64,000 nt of DNA from assembly GCA_020442165.1 (NCBI GenBank), contig JAGRKV010000066.1:55213-119212 (forward strand). Direction: 5' to 3'. The DNA is from Hyphomicrobiaceae bacterium (GTDB lineage Bacteria; Pseudomonadota; Alphaproteobacteria; Rhizobiales; Hyphomicrobiaceae). Below, one piece after another: positions 45,834 through 55,314 of this stretch. The notes below the pieces were generated by a model. It did no database searches. It was not told the DNA's origin and saw nothing but the letters and a program-made list of their open reading frames with translations. Positions within the stretch are counted from its first letter, which is position 1; every line of letters begins with the position of its first letter. The position numbers and the translations under genes were made by a program.

Positions 45834-46850
45834 TCAGTTCGCCGGCATCTGCCCGGCAAGATACCGGGAACGGTTGCGGATGCGCGCCTTTATCGCTTGA
45901 GCGATCGTTTCGGCGGCGAGAATTGGCGGATGTCCCCAGTCCAGATCCAGGCGCGCTGCCGCCTCAAGCCGACGTGTCGCTCCGCAGGCTTCGAGCGCAT
46001 CATGGAAGCGTACGAACTTCTCACTCCCGCCACTTGGGCGGAACACGTAGACCGGCCGCCCCGTAGCAACTGCCTCACCCGTCATGGAGACGCTATCCGC
46101 CGTGACGATGATGGCGTCAGCCTTTGCGAGGAAGCGCGCATAGGGATTGTCCCCCTCCCCTGTGTAGAGAATGTGCTGCCCGCCTGCGACCCCGCTCCCA
46201 AGCCGTTCCACCAGGTCCCGCGGCGTCCTGCGCGACGTGGTTATCATGAGGCTCGCGCCGGCCGCGGCCACACTCGCGATCGCAGCGAGCAGCCGCTGAA
46301 TATCAGCGCCCGTAAACTTCCAGACCTTGCTGCTGCCGCCGACTGCCACCATCACGCGCGGCACCGGCAGCGCATCGATAGCGGCATCAGGCTCGGCTGC
46401 GATCATCGCGAGTTTCGCGGGTGTGAATCGATGCGGCGGAGTCAGGGTGGTGATGACATTGGGCCCCCGACGCCTGTCGTGCTCTGGCACCCAGATGAGA
46501 TCGGCAATACGCGCTGATGTCCGCGGGTCCTGAAGAGCGACCGTGAAGGTCGCCGGTCCTGCCATGCGATGCAGACGCCTCAACGCGGGCATCGCCGTGC
46601 GCCCTACGCCAATGGCAATGGCGGGCCACGGTGGCGCACAAATGAAGTCTGCAGGTGCTGGCCCCCATGGAGAAAGCAAACGCGCCAAACCCTTCGGCGC
46701 GACACGGTGCCAGACATAGTCGACGCCCAGCGCCTCAGCGACACCTTGAGCCTGGGTTTCATGCCCCGCCTTGCCATCAGTAATCAGCCAGGCGCGTGCT
46801 GCCGGCAACTCGCTCACAATGCTCCCCCAACGCCGGACCATGAGTAGCAT
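45834..46850 (-). CDS. ELM1/DUF1022-family protein
   Basis: A 338-residue protein related to plant mitochondrial fission factor ELM1; the bacterial family has a GT-B-like fold and no proven function. Visible features are ARAWLITDGKAGHETQAQGVAEALG at the start, the DPRTSARIADLIWVPEHD segment, VMVAVGGSSKVWKFTG, and a C-terminal nucleotide-sugar-like loop IIVTADSVSMTGEAVATGRPVYVF. It may be a glycosyltransferase for an envelope polymer. Several ATGs are possible; 46850 gives MLLMVRRWGS. It is divergent from the Lrp regulator. Confidence 0.85.
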   Translation of the reverse strand: MLLMVRRWGSIVSELPAARAWLITDGKAGHETQAQGVAEALGVDYVWHRVAPKGLARLLSPWGPAPADFICAPPWPAIAIGVGRTAMPALRRLHRMAGPATFTVALQDPRTSARIADLIWVPEHDRRRGPNVITTLTPPHRFTPAKLAMIAAEPDAAIDALPVPRVMVAVGGSSKVWKFTGADIQRLLAAIASVAAAGASLMITTSRRTPRDLVERLGSGVAGGQHILYTGEGDNPYARFLAKADAIIVTADSVSMTGEAVATGRPVYVFRPSGGSEKFVRFHDALEACGATRRLEAAARLDLDWGHPPILAAETIAQAIKARIRNRSRYLAGQMPAN

Positions 46851-47058
46851 GTCGCCGCCGGAACGCTGCGGTCCATCGGTGATCTCCCGTCAGCGGCGAA
46901 ATTAGTTGAAAGGATAGCAGCCAAATCCATCTTGATCCTTGCGCCACCGCGAAAGACCCACGAAACTGTGAGGCACTCGGCCCTCTAGTGCAGCGATCCT
47001 GGCGAGCCCGGCAGAACGGTGGCGTCCGTCGTCCTCTCATAGCGGAATTCTAGACCAC

Positions 47059-47541
47059 ATGCGCATTCGTCTCGATGCCATCGATTGGCGCATTCTCAAA
47101 GAACTGCAAACCGACGGCCGCATCACCAATATTGCACTCGCAGCCAAGGTGGGGCTGTCGGCACCGCCCTGTCTGCGCCGCGTCCGCGCGCTGGAGGAAG
47201 CAGGCCTCATTGCCGGCTACACGGTCCTTTTCGACGAGGCCGCACTGGGGTTTACGCTGACCGCCTTCGCCATGGTCGGGTTGCATAACCAGTCAGAGGC
47301 CGACCTGAGATCCTTCGAGAACGCCGTGCTCGGCTGGCCCATGGTGCGCGAGGCCTACATGCTGTCTGGCGAAAGCGATTACATCCTGAAGTGTGTCGCG
47401 ACCGATCTCAGGGCGTTTCAGGCTTTCGTGCTGGACGACCTGACCGCCGCGCCAAACGTGGCGAGCGTGAAAACCTTTTTGACCATACGCCGCGCCAAGC
47501 GAGAGCCCGGCGTTCCAATGAGCGCCCAGGTCGAGGATTGA
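47059..47541 (+). CDS. Lrp/AsnC-family transcriptional regulator
   Basis: A 160-residue regulator with an N-terminal helix-turn-helix (about residues 4-55: LDAIDWRILKELQTDGRITNIALA...LSAPPCLRRV) and a C-terminal RAM ligand-binding domain (about 70-150, with GWPMVREAYMLSGESDYILK). Such proteins sense amino acids and form octamers. The ligand is not predictable. It overlaps closely with the downstream secreted-protein gene (three-base gap), so the pair is an operon; the divergent ELM1-like gene may share its promoter region. Confidence 0.93.
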   Translation: MRIRLDAIDWRILKELQTDGRITNIALAAKVGLSAPPCLRRVRALEEAGLIAGYTVLFDEAALGFTLTAFAMVGLHNQSEADLRSFENAVLGWPMVREAYMLSGESDYILKCVATDLRAFQAFVLDDLTAAPNVASVKTFLTIRRAKREPGVPMSAQVED

Positions 47542-47544
47542 AGC

Positions 47545-48096
47545 ATGCAGGGCGCAAGTCGCACGCACGCGGGCAAGATCGCACGAACACTGACCGCATT
47601 CATGTTAGTGGCGGCATCACCTTGGGCATTGCCAGTTCACGCTTCCGAAAGCGTCGCCAAATTGCTTGAGACATCTAAAGCCAGCACCTGCTTCTCACGA
47701 GCCTATTCGGCCGCGCACCTTGCGGCACATCCCCGCCAGCAGGTGGCCGAGATCTACCTTATCCCGGCCCCGAACGGCTTGAACGCTGAGGCCGGTCAGC
47801 TCTCCGTCATGCTCGCCGTAAAACTCAAGGGCAGCGCTGACTACATGCCGAATGGCATGATCTGTCCACCCGGTCCCGCAACCCTGACCTGCAAGCTCGA
47901 GGACGATGGCGGCACGGTCACGCTCTCAGTCCGCAATAGCAAGCGGCTGGCGGTCGAACCAGGACCGAATGGCATCGGTGTCGAAGGCGCGAGCGGAATG
48001 GAAATGATAGCCAAAGCCGATGGCGACGACCGTTTGTTCCTGCTCGACCCTGCTCCGGTCTCGGTTTGCCGGAGGCTCGTCAAGCTCAAGTGGTAG
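47545..48096 (+). CDS. Secreted protein of unknown function
   Basis: A 183-residue protein with a signal peptide (about residues 1-33, cleaved near HASE). The mature part has paired cysteines (CFSRAYS, MICPPGPATLTCKLED, VSVCRRL), four in all, suggesting two disulfides in the periplasm. A predicted beta-rich core is seen. No family was recognised. It begins three bases after the Lrp regulator stop, so translation is coupled. Confidence 0.65.
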   Translation: MQGASRTHAGKIARTLTAFMLVAASPWALPVHASESVAKLLETSKASTCFSRAYSAAHLAAHPRQQVAEIYLIPAPNGLNAEAGQLSVMLAVKLKGSADYMPNGMICPPGPATLTCKLEDDGGTVTLSVRNSKRLAVEPGPNGIGVEGASGMEMIAKADGDDRLFLLDPAPVSVCRRLVKLKW

Positions 48097-48185
48097 CAGC
48101 CGGTATGAAGCCGTCATGGCCCCGAGCTGCGCTGAGCACGAGCACTTACGAGCGGTCAGGAGCGAGATGAGACCGCCATCCAGGA

Positions 48186-48437
48186 TCAAGCGCCCGGGCA
48201 GCCCGCATGAGGCTTGAAGACGCGAACCGTCGATGCCGGCGAGGTGACAAGCTTGCCGGCTGGGCGCTTTGGGCGCGTCACTAGCTCACCACCGCAATTG
48301 GGGCATACCCCGTTCGGCAAGCGATGAGCAACGCAGTCGGCGCAGAAGGTGCACTCGAATGTGCAGATGCGCGCATCGTCGGCATCCGGCGGCAAGTCCT
48401 TGCCGCAACATTCGCAGTTGGGCCGCAGTTCCAGCAT
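48186..48437 (-). CDS. DUF1272 zinc-ribbon-like protein
   Basis: An 83-residue protein with the DUF1272 pattern: MLELRPNCECCGKDLPPDA, then CTFECTFCADC and VCPNCGGEL. Nine cysteines in CxxC-type pairs indicate one or two bound zinc ions. Function unknown; the family is widespread as a small stand-alone protein. A GTG at 48440 directly precedes ATG 48437. The start lies ten bases after the greA stop, so it is probably co-transcribed with greA. Confidence 0.88.
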   Translation of the reverse strand: MLELRPNCECCGKDLPPDADDARICTFECTFCADCVAHRLPNGVCPNCGGELVTRPKRPAGKLVTSPASTVRVFKPHAGCPGA

Positions 48438-48447
48438 CACCGCTCTC

Positions 48448-48927
48448 CTACTTCCATTCCACTTTCAGGATCTCGAACGACCGCGATCCCTTCGGCGTCG
48501 TCACCTCGCAGGAATTGCCCTTCGTCTTGCCGATCAAGGCCCGCGCTATCGGCGATGAAATCGAGATCTTGCCTTCCTTGAGGTTTGCCTCCAGGTCGCC
48601 GACGATCTGGTACTTCACTTTTTCATCGGTGTCTTCGTCGACAAGTGTGACGGTGGCGCCGAACTTCACGGTGTCGCCTGACAGCGATGTGGTGTCGACG
48701 ATATCCGCGCGGGACAGCTTGTCTTCGAGATCAGCAACCTTCGCCTCGTTGAGGCCCTGCGCCTCCTTGGCGGAATGGTATTCGGCATTCTCCGAAAGGT
48801 CGCCGTGGGCGCGCGCTTCCGAAATCGCCTGGATGATCCGGGGGCGCTCTTCCGATTTGAGACGGTGCAATTCGGCCTCCAGCCGCTTGTACCCCTCAAT
48901 CGTCATCGGAACCCGTTCCATGCTCAT
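48448..48927 (-). CDS. greA: Transcription elongation factor GreA
   Basis: Stimulates RNA polymerase to cleave backtracked RNA. The 159 residues show the N-terminal coiled coil with the catalytic acidic tip in [20 protein letters not shown], and the C-terminal FKBP-like domain ([18 protein letters not shown]). ATG 48927 follows GGGAGA by about eight bases; an in-frame ATG at 48945 is possible. It lies downstream of carB on the same strand, an arrangement common in alphaproteobacteria. Confidence 0.97.
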   Translation of the reverse strand: MSMERVPMTIEGYKRLEAELHRLKSEERPRIIQAISEARAHGDLSENAEYHSAKEAQGLNEAKVADLEDKLSRADIVDTTSLSGDTVKFGATVTLVDEDTDEKVKYQIVGDLEANLKEGKISISSPIARALIGKTKGNSCEVTTPKGSRSFEILKVEWK

Positions 48928-49028
48928 CGCTAACGTCTCCCACATGGCCCTGCTTGCCGGCAGGCACCAGATTTTAGTGCGTCATGCTCGTATGAGATGC
49001 CCGCCGGACGATTGCCCGGGAGCCAGGG

Positions 49029-49050
49029 ATCATGACAGGGATTTCATGAT
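49029..49050. repeat. Inverted repeat at carB 3' end
   Basis: ATCATGA and TCATGAT flank an eight-base spacer; the right arm includes the carB stop codon. It stands about 100 bases upstream of greA. No T run follows, so it may be a protein-binding dyad or a non-classical terminator. Confidence 0.45.
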
Positions 49051-52000
49051 ATGCGGCTCGTGTACGTCTGCAATGGCGCGACTTCCAATATACCGGCTTT
49101 CAACGCCCGGATTGCGCGCGTAACGGCCACAGCACCGGCCAGCGTTGTATAATATGGAATATGGTGAAGCAAGGCGGTCCGCCGGATGTCCTTGCTGTCA
49201 GCCAGCGCCTTGGCACCTTCGGTTGTATTAAAAACCAGCGCCACTTCGCCGTTCTTCATTAGGTCGACGATATGCGGCCGCCCCTCCAGAACCTTGTTGA
49301 CAACCCGACACTGAACGCCGTTCGCACTCAGATGGCGGGCGGTGCCGCGGGTGGCAATGACACTGTAACCCATCTGCTGGAGTTCGCGGACCGGGGCAAT
49401 AATGCGGTCCTTGTCATTCTCCTTCACCGATACGAACACGGTTCCCGACATCGGCATGGCCTGCCCGGCGCCGATCTGGCTCTTGCCGAACGCCATGGCA
49501 AAGTCGCGATCGATGCCCATCACCTCACCAGTGGAACGCATTTCCGGTCCCAGAATGGGGTCCACACCGGGGAAGCGTGCGAACGGGAACACAGCCTCCT
49601 TGACGGCGATGTGCTCCAGCTTGACGGGCTTCAACCCGAATTCCGCGAGCGGCTCGCCGGCCATGATGCGCGATGCGATCGCCGCAATCGGACGGCCTAT
49701 CACCTTGGCGACAAACGGCACCGTCCGCGACGCGCGCGGGTTGACCTCGAGGATATAGACGACGCCATCCTTGATCGCGAACTGCACGTTCATGAGGCCA
49801 ACGACGTTCAGCGCCAGTGCCAGTTCCCCCGCCTGGCGCTCAAGCTCGGCAATCACGCTGTCGGACAACGAATGAGGCGGCAACGAGCAGGCGCTGTCAC
49901 CCGAATGGATGCCTGCCTCCTCGATGTGCTCCATGATACCGGCGATGAAGACATTCCGGCCATCCGAGAGCACGTCGACGTCGACCTCCACAGCATCGGT
50001 CAGGTAGCTGTCGATGAGCAGCGGACGCTTGGCAGACACGATCAGCTCCGACGGCCTGTCCAGCGTGGCGGACAGCCGGGCGATGTAGCGGTCGATCTCG
50101 GAGCTGTCGTGCAGGATTTCCATGGCGCGGCCGCCCAGCACGAAGGATGGGCGGATCACCACCGGATAGCCAACGCCATCGGCCACCGCGCGGGCTTCCT
50201 GGGGCGACCGGGCGATACCGGAGTTGGGCTGCTGCAGGCCAAGCTTGTCGATCAGCGCCTTGAAGCGGTCGCGGTCCTCGGCGAGGTCGATGGCATCGGG
50301 CGACGTGCCAAGGATCGGCACACCGGCGGCCTCGAGAGGCTCGGCGAGCTTCAGCGGGGTCTGGCCGCCGAACTGAACGATTACCCCTTTGAGGCGGCCG
50401 TTCTGCTGTTCCGCCGCGATGATTTCCAGCACATCCTCGGCCGTCAGAGGCTCGAAGTAGAGCCGGTCCGAGGTATCGTAGTCGGTCGAGACCGTCTCGG
50501 GGTTGCAGTTGACCATGATGGTCTCGAAACCGGCCTTGGTCAGCGCAAAGCAGGCGTGACAGCAGCAGTAGTCGAATTCGATCCCCTGCCCGATCCGGTT
50601 GGGTCCGCCACCGAGAATGATGACCTTCTCACGATCCGACGGCTGTGCCTCCGAGTGTGGGACACCCGTGAGCCCCGATTCGTAGGTCGAGTACATGTAG
50701 GCCGTTGGCGAGGCGAACTCGGCCGCGCAGGTATCGATGCGCTTATAGACCGGATAGACGAGGTTCTTGACCCGCAGTGACCTTACATCGGCTTCGCTGA
50801 CCGGCGCACCTTCACGCGAAGCGAGCTTGGCAAGGCGCGCGTCCGAGAAACCCATGGCCTTGAGGCTGCGCAGGTTGGCCGTATCGGCAGGCAGGCCATG
50901 CGCGATAACCCGCGCTTCCGCGTCGATGACTTCCTGGATGCGGGACAGGAACCAGGGATCGATCTTGCAGTAGGCATGGATCTGTTCGTGATCGACGCCA
51001 AGGCGCATCACCTGCGCGACCTTCAACAAACGGTCGGGCGCCGGCCGAGCGATGGCGGCACGGATGACGTTCTTGTCGTCACCCAGGCCCAGCCCTTCCA
51101 GCTCGATATCGTCGAGGCCGTTAAGCCCCGTCTCCATCGATCTGAGCGCCTTCTGAAGGCTTTCTGCAAAGGTGCGCCCGATCGCCATCACCTCACCGAC
51201 CGACTTCATCGCCGTCGTCAGCGTCGGGTCTGCTCCAGCGAATTTCTCGAAGGCAAAGCGCGGAATCTTGGTGACGACGTAATCGATGGTCGGCTCGAAC
51301 GAGGCAGGCGTCGCTCCGCCGGTAATGTCGTTCTCCAACTCATCCAGCGTGTAGCCAACGGCGAGCCGCGCCGCGACCTTGGCAATCGGGAAGCCGGTTG
51401 CCTTGGAAGCCAGCGCCGAAGAACGCGACACGCGCGGGTTCATCTCGATGACGACGAGGCGGCCGGTGTCGGGGCTGACGGCGAACTGGACGTTGGAGCC
51501 GCCCGTCTCGACACCGATCTCCCGCAAAACCGCGATCGAGGCATCGCGCATGACCTGATATTCCTTGTCGGTCAGCGTCAGTGCCGGAGCCACGGTGATC
51601 GAGTCGCCGGTATGCACACCCATCGGGTCGACGTTTTCGATCGAACAGACGATGATGCAGTTGTCCGCTTTGTCGCGGACGACCTCCATCTCGAATTCCT
51701 TCCAGCCGAGCAGGCTTTCGTCGATGAGAATCTGACCAACGGGCGACGCATCGATGCCCGATCGCGCGATCTGCTCGAATTCCTCGCGATTGTAGGCAAC
51801 ACCTCCGCCGGTTCCACCCAACGTGAAGGCCGGGCGGATGATCGCCGGCAGACCGACCTTGTCGACCTGACGCATCGCCTCGATGAAACCCATTTCGCGG
51901 TTATAGCCGACGATATGGCCTTCATCGTTCCTGATCTCAGGTGAGGACGCGATCGCCGCGCGCGGGCTCTCAAGCCCGATGCGATCCATGGCCTCGCGGA

Positions 52001-52412
52001 ACAGCTTGCGGTCCTCGGCCTTGTCGATGGCCTCGGCGTTGGCACCGATCAGCTCAACATCGAATTTGGCCAGCGTACCGTCCCTGTCGAGCGCCAGCGC
52101 TGTGTTGAGCGCGGTCTGCCCGCCCATGGTGGGAAGCACCACCAGTTTGTCGTCAGGACGCTCCGCGCGCTCCCTGGCGATGATCTTGGCCACCACTTCC
52201 GGCGTGATCGGCTCCACGTAGGTGGCGTCCGCCACCTCCGGATCGGTCATGATCGTCGCCGGATTGGAGTTAACCAGGATGATCCGATAACCTTCGGCTT
52301 TCAAGGCCTTACAGGCCTGGGTGCCGGAATAATCGAACTCGCAGGCCTGTCCAATGACAATGGGGCCCGCGCCAATGATGAGGATGGACTTGATGTCTGT
52401 TCTTTTCGGCAT
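49044..52412 (-). CDS. carB: Carbamoyl-phosphate synthase large subunit
   Basis: Makes carbamoyl phosphate from bicarbonate, ammonia and two ATP for arginine and pyrimidine synthesis. The 1122 residues contain two homologous ATP-grasp halves, each beginning with [21 protein letters not shown] and [21 protein letters not shown], with [10 protein letters not shown] and [10 protein letters not shown] loops. A C-terminal MGS-like allosteric domain (about residues 960-1090) with FVSVKENDK and [17 protein letters not shown] follows. The frame is open to 52484, but ATG 52412 begins MPKRTDIKS. carA lies 4 kb away beyond GST, TetR, two LolA-like genes and a ChaN-like gene. Confidence 0.98.
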   Translation of the reverse strand: MPKRTDIKSILIIGAGPIVIGQACEFDYSGTQACKALKAEGYRIILVNSNPATIMTDPEVADATYVEPITPEVVAKIIARERAERPDDKLVVLPTMGGQTALNTALALDRDGTLAKFDVELIGANAEAIDKAEDRKLFREAMDRIGLESPRAAIASSPEIRNDEGHIVGYNREMGFIEAMRQVDKVGLPAIIRPAFTLGGTGGGVAYNREEFEQIARSGIDASPVGQILIDESLLGWKEFEMEVVRDKADNCIIVCSIENVDPMGVHTGDSITVAPALTLTDKEYQVMRDASIAVLREIGVETGGSNVQFAVSPDTGRLVVIEMNPRVSRSSALASKATGFPIAKVAARLAVGYTLDELENDITGGATPASFEPTIDYVVTKIPRFAFEKFAGADPTLTTAMKSVGEVMAIGRTFAESLQKALRSMETGLNGLDDIELEGLGLGDDKNVIRAAIARPAPDRLLKVAQVMRLGVDHEQIHAYCKIDPWFLSRIQEVIDAEARVIAHGLPADTANLRSLKAMGFSDARLAKLASREGAPVSEADVRSLRVKNLVYPVYKRIDTCAAEFASPTAYMYSTYESGLTGVPHSEAQPSDREKVIILGGGPNRIGQGIEFDYCCCHACFALTKAGFETIMVNCNPETVSTDYDTSDRLYFEPLTAEDVLEIIAAEQQNGRLKGVIVQFGGQTPLKLAEPLEAAGVPILGTSPDAIDLAEDRDRFKALIDKLGLQQPNSGIARSPQEARAVADGVGYPVVIRPSFVLGGRAMEILHDSSEIDRYIARLSATLDRPSELIVSAKRPLLIDSYLTDAVEVDVDVLSDGRNVFIAGIMEHIEEAGIHSGDSACSLPPHSLSDSVIAELERQAGELALALNVVGLMNVQFAIKDGVVYILEVNPRASRTVPFVAKVIGRPIAAIASRIMAGEPLAEFGLKPVKLEHIAVKEAVFPFARFPGVDPILGPEMRSTGEVMGIDRDFAMAFGKSQIGAGQAMPMSGTVFVSVKENDKDRIIAPVRELQQMGYSVIATRGTARHLSANGVQCRVVNKVLEGRPHIVDLMKNGEVALVFNTTEGAKALADSKDIRRTALLHHIPYYTTLAGAVAVTRAIRALKAGILEVAPLQTYTSRIS

Positions 52413-52535
52413 GTCGGGGCCGTCTTCTAGAGGAGGAGACGGCCTTTGGCTATAGGCTTCAAAGAGCAAGACTGCCACAGGCAAAAGCGCCGGGTAGGGC
52501 AGCCCGCCCGCCCGGCACCCCAGCCATTGCCGGAC

Positions 52536-53162
52536 TCATGCCGCCCGCTGTGCCATTGGCCAGGGCTCCCGCCACGACGGGATTTGCATCAAGTTGTCGT
52601 GCCAACGCCTGATTTCCGGGAATTCCGCCATCGGTAGTTTGGCCTCGGCGGCGGTCGGCAGCACAGAAGCGATACCGAAATCGGCAATGCTGAGACCATC
52701 GCCGGCAACGTGGTTACGACCCACCAGGTGCGCGTCGAGCACCTTGGCGAACTGCCGGAAGTAGGTCATCGCGTCCTCGACTTCGGCCGGATCGGCCTCT
52801 CCCAGACCGAACTTCGCCTTGATGTGGTTCTGCCAGAACAGCCGCCCCGCGTGGCGCGAGAAATGGCATGTGTCCCACAACAGCCAGCGGATGACGTCAA
52901 TCTGCTGGACCGGATCGAACGGCCACAGCGGCGAGCCGGCCTTCTGCGCCAGGTAGATCATGATGGCGTGCGACTCCCACAGCTTGACGTCGCCATCGAC
53001 AAGGGCCGGAACCCGTCCATTGGGATTGATTGCCAGATATTCCGGCGTCTTCTGTTCCCCGCGCGTCAGATCGACAAACCGGTATGTCACCGGCAGCTCA
53101 AGCAAGTGGGCAATTGCAACCGGCTTACGCGCATTCGGGGTCTCGAAATAATAAAGATCCAT
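52536..53162 (-). CDS. Glutathione S-transferase family protein
   Basis: A 208-residue enzyme of the bacterial GST type, conjugating or reducing electrophiles with glutathione. The N-terminal thioredoxin domain (about residues 1-78) has YYFETPNARKPVAIAHLLEL, NPNGRVPALVDGD with the cis-proline, and WESHAIMIYLA. The helical C-terminal domain contains SIADFGIASVLPTA with the folding-motif Asp. ATG 53162 has AGGAGA eight bases upstream. It is divergent from a TetR regulator with a palindrome between them. Confidence 0.93.
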   Translation of the reverse strand: MDLYYFETPNARKPVAIAHLLELPVTYRFVDLTRGEQKTPEYLAINPNGRVPALVDGDVKLWESHAIMIYLAQKAGSPLWPFDPVQQIDVIRWLLWDTCHFSRHAGRLFWQNHIKAKFGLGEADPAEVEDAMTYFRQFAKVLDAHLVGRNHVAGDGLSIADFGIASVLPTAAEAKLPMAEFPEIRRWHDNLMQIPSWREPWPMAQRAA

Positions 53163-53219
53163 CGGTCTTTTCTCCTGCAACGTCACTTGGGACGCGAATG
53201 ACCGTGGCCTGGATCATTT

Positions 53220-53235
53220 TATGTTCAAGAACATA
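53220..53235. promoter_or_regulatory. Palindromic operator between GST and TetR genes
   Basis: TATGTTCAAGAACATA has perfect seven-base arms about a two-base centre. It sits 58 bases before the GST start and 56 before the TetR start. Placement and symmetry are those expected of a TetR dimer operator controlling both genes. Confidence 0.6.
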
Positions 53236-53290
53236 TTCTGAGCGCTGCTAAGGTCGCCAAGAGGTGCAAGACCACGACGAGGATTTGCTC

Positions 53291-53911
53291 ATGCCGTACG
53301 CTGCCAGCCACGCCCCAGAGACGCGCCGCCGGATCGTCGAAAGCGCACGGCGCCTGTTCAACCAGAAAGGCTTCGGCGACGTATCGATCGAAGAGATCAT
53401 GGCGGGTGCCGGGCTTACGCGGGGCGGCTTCTACCACCATTTCAAGACCAAGGACGAACTCTATGCCGAGGCCGTTGCCATCGCGCTGACCTGCGATCCC
53501 GTCGAACGCATTTCAGGAAAGCCAATGTGCCCCGGCGGCTCGGGCAATGCGATGATGCGCGCAATGGTGGAGGCCTATCTGTCGCGAGCGCATCTGGACA
53601 ACACCGAGGAGCACTGCGCGCTCTTTGCGCTCCCCTCCGACGTGGCGCGCGCCAGCCAAACCGTGCGCGAAGCCTACCAGAATGTCCTGGTCGCAATGGC
53701 GCAACTGTTCGAGCGCGGCTTTGGCGAGGATACCGAAGCACGCCGCAAGGCGTTGACCCTGGCATCCTTGTGCGTCGGTGCGATGACGCTTTCGAGCACG
53801 GTTTCTGACAGCGCTCTGGCCGAGGATATTCGTACCGCCGCTCTTGCCAGCGCCTGCGAGCTGATGCCTGAGGAACGAGCTGTCGCGGTTCGCAAAGTCG
53901 GCGTTGCCTGA
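53291..53911 (+). CDS. TetR/AcrR-family transcriptional regulator
   Basis: A 206-residue repressor. The N-terminal helix-turn-helix (about residues 8-55) reads ETRRRIVESARRLFNQKGF, then VSIEEIMAGAGLTRGGFYHHFKTKDELY, a very typical TetR pattern. The C-terminal ligand domain has Cys at CPGG and HCALFAL, so a thiol- or electrophile-sensing role like NemR is possible but unproven. GTG 53264 is in frame, but ATG 53291 has GAGGA eight bases upstream. It likely represses itself and the divergent GST gene. Confidence 0.93.
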   Translation: MPYAASHAPETRRRIVESARRLFNQKGFGDVSIEEIMAGAGLTRGGFYHHFKTKDELYAEAVAIALTCDPVERISGKPMCPGGSGNAMMRAMVEAYLSRAHLDNTEEHCALFALPSDVARASQTVREAYQNVLVAMAQLFERGFGEDTEARRKALTLASLCVGAMTLSSTVSDSALAEDIRTAALASACELMPEERAVAVRKVGVA

Positions 53912-53929
53912 ACGCTCACGCCCGCCAGG

Positions 53930-54538
53930 CTATTTCGCCGTCTCCGGCGGCTCGATCTTGATGTCCTGCGGATAGCTGTAATCCTGCCGGAAAAATGGCC
54001 GGTCGAGCTTGTCTTTCTGCGCCACGATCGAGCGGGCGGGAAGTCCTGTCACCGGATCGATATAGACCATGCGAACAGGCGATCCTGCAGGTGCCGTATT
54101 GTCCTTCATGGCCTCGTAGACCTTGAGCCTGCGGCCTTCGAGTTCGGTGCCGCCGAGACAATCAAATTTCGGCTGCTCCCCCTCCCCCTTGACCACCGTC
54201 TTTTCCATCTCCTCCGCCAGCGTCAGCGCATCCTCCATCGGCAGCTCCTGCCAGCCCTTGCCGTTCGACACCCAGGCCCGCCGGCCCACCAGGATGGTCT
54301 CGGTCGCCGCGGGATCGATAACGGCCTTGACCGTTTGATGCATGCGGTCGGGCAGCAGATAGTCGACGGTCATGTTGAGGGGCCCCCGCTCGCTCAGCAT
54401 GCGCGTTTCCAGACGGAAGCTGCTCGCCTGACGTTGCTTGGCAAAGGCATCCGCCACCTCCTGCTTGCAGTCGGCTAATGCGCTCTGGGCCATCAGAACT
54501 GTGGCCATGACGGCAAAAAGCGGAAAACGGATTCGCAT
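53930..54538 (-). CDS. LolA-like secreted protein, tandem paralogue 2
   Basis: A 202-residue exported protein with a signal peptide (about residues 1-22, ending LADC). The mature part has FRLETRMLSERG, YLLPDRMHQTVKA, RRAWVSNGKGWQELP and VYIDPVTGLPARSIVAQ, the alternating beta pattern of LolA/LppX-type lipid or lipoprotein carriers. Two cysteines (in DCKQEV and FDCLGG) are matched in the neighbouring paralogue, so a disulfide is likely. ATG 54538 has GGAG eight bases upstream. It lies 35 bases after its paralogue. The fold is inferred from pattern, with no database check. Confidence 0.7.
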   Translation of the reverse strand: MRIRFPLFAVMATVLMAQSALADCKQEVADAFAKQRQASSFRLETRMLSERGPLNMTVDYLLPDRMHQTVKAVIDPAATETILVGRRAWVSNGKGWQELPMEDALTLAEEMEKTVVKGEGEQPKFDCLGGTELEGRRLKVYEAMKDNTAPAGSPVRMVYIDPVTGLPARSIVAQKDKLDRPFFRQDYSYPQDIKIEPPETAK

Positions 54539-54573
54539 GTGAGTGGCTCCGGATGGCGAGCGCATTCTGTGGC

Positions 54574-55239
54574 TCAATTCTTGGGCGGAATGTCATGACC
54601 GCCGACAGGCGCTTCAATAACGATGTCGGTTGGATAGGAATAGCGGCCGTCGAACACAGGCGCGCCCTTGCCGTCGTTTTCAGCGACGATGTTGGCAGCG
54701 GGCAAGCCCGTTGCTTCGTCCACATAGACCGTGCGGGCCAGCTGCGGCGCCTTGAGATCGGCTGCCGCTTGGCTTGGCTGGTCGGCCCGGTAAGCGAGGT
54801 AGTCCTTGTCGCCCAGCTTGACCTTGCCCAGACAGGCGAACGCAGCGGTGATCGGCGGCGGACTAACCAGCGTCTCGCGTACATGCGAGATGATGCTCTG
54901 TGCGAACTGAGGTTGTAGCTCCTCCCAGCCGCCGCCCATCGTGCCCCACGCCCAGCGCTGGATGGCGATGGTCTCGACAGGAGCCGGGTGCCCTGGCGCC
55001 TCAACCTTTTGATACATACGGTCAGGCGGCAGATAATCGATCGTCATTTTGGTTGCGCCCTGCGGTCCAGGCATCGACGCCGCGAAGCGATAGCCCTTCG
55101 ACTGGCGTTGCTTGTCGAAAGCCGTCTGCACGGCGATGCGGCAAGCGTCGTCAGCAGCGTCCGCAATGCTTGGCAATGCCGCCACCACCGCAAACACAAC
55201 AAGGACACTGGTCATTCGGGATGGTGCTGGGATCGTCAT
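54574..55239 (-). CDS. LolA-like secreted protein, tandem paralogue 1
   Basis: A 221-residue exported protein with a signal peptide (about residues 1-28, ending IADA). Shared with the downstream paralogue are FDKQRQSKGYRF, MTIDYLPPDRMYQKVEA, GGWEELQP, a second cysteine in FACLGKVKL, TVYVDEATGLPAANIVAEND and the end SYPTDIVIEAP. The pair arose by tandem duplication and has since diverged strongly. A LolA-like carrier or sensor in the periplasm is inferred. The 75 bases upstream separate it from the ChaN-like gene on the same strand, so the three probably form one operon. Confidence 0.7.
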   Translation of the reverse strand: MTIPAPSRMTSVLVVFAVVAALPSIADAADDACRIAVQTAFDKQRQSKGYRFAASMPGPQGATKMTIDYLPPDRMYQKVEAPGHPAPVETIAIQRWAWGTMGGGWEELQPQFAQSIISHVRETLVSPPPITAAFACLGKVKLGDKDYLAYRADQPSQAAADLKAPQLARTVYVDEATGLPAANIVAENDGKGAPVFDGRYSYPTDIVIEAPVGGHDIPPKN

Positions 55240-55314
55240 CTGGGCTCGTCTTTTTTGCTCTTGTTGAACGGTCTTATTGGCAGGAATGCCGGCACGAAGG
55301 CAAGAATTCAGCCG

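Noticed and set aside
49272..50780. Open frame of about 500 codons opposite carB
   Set aside because: It is fully antisense to a certain gene and has no recognisable motif; long antisense frames are expected in GC-rich DNA where third positions are mostly G or C.
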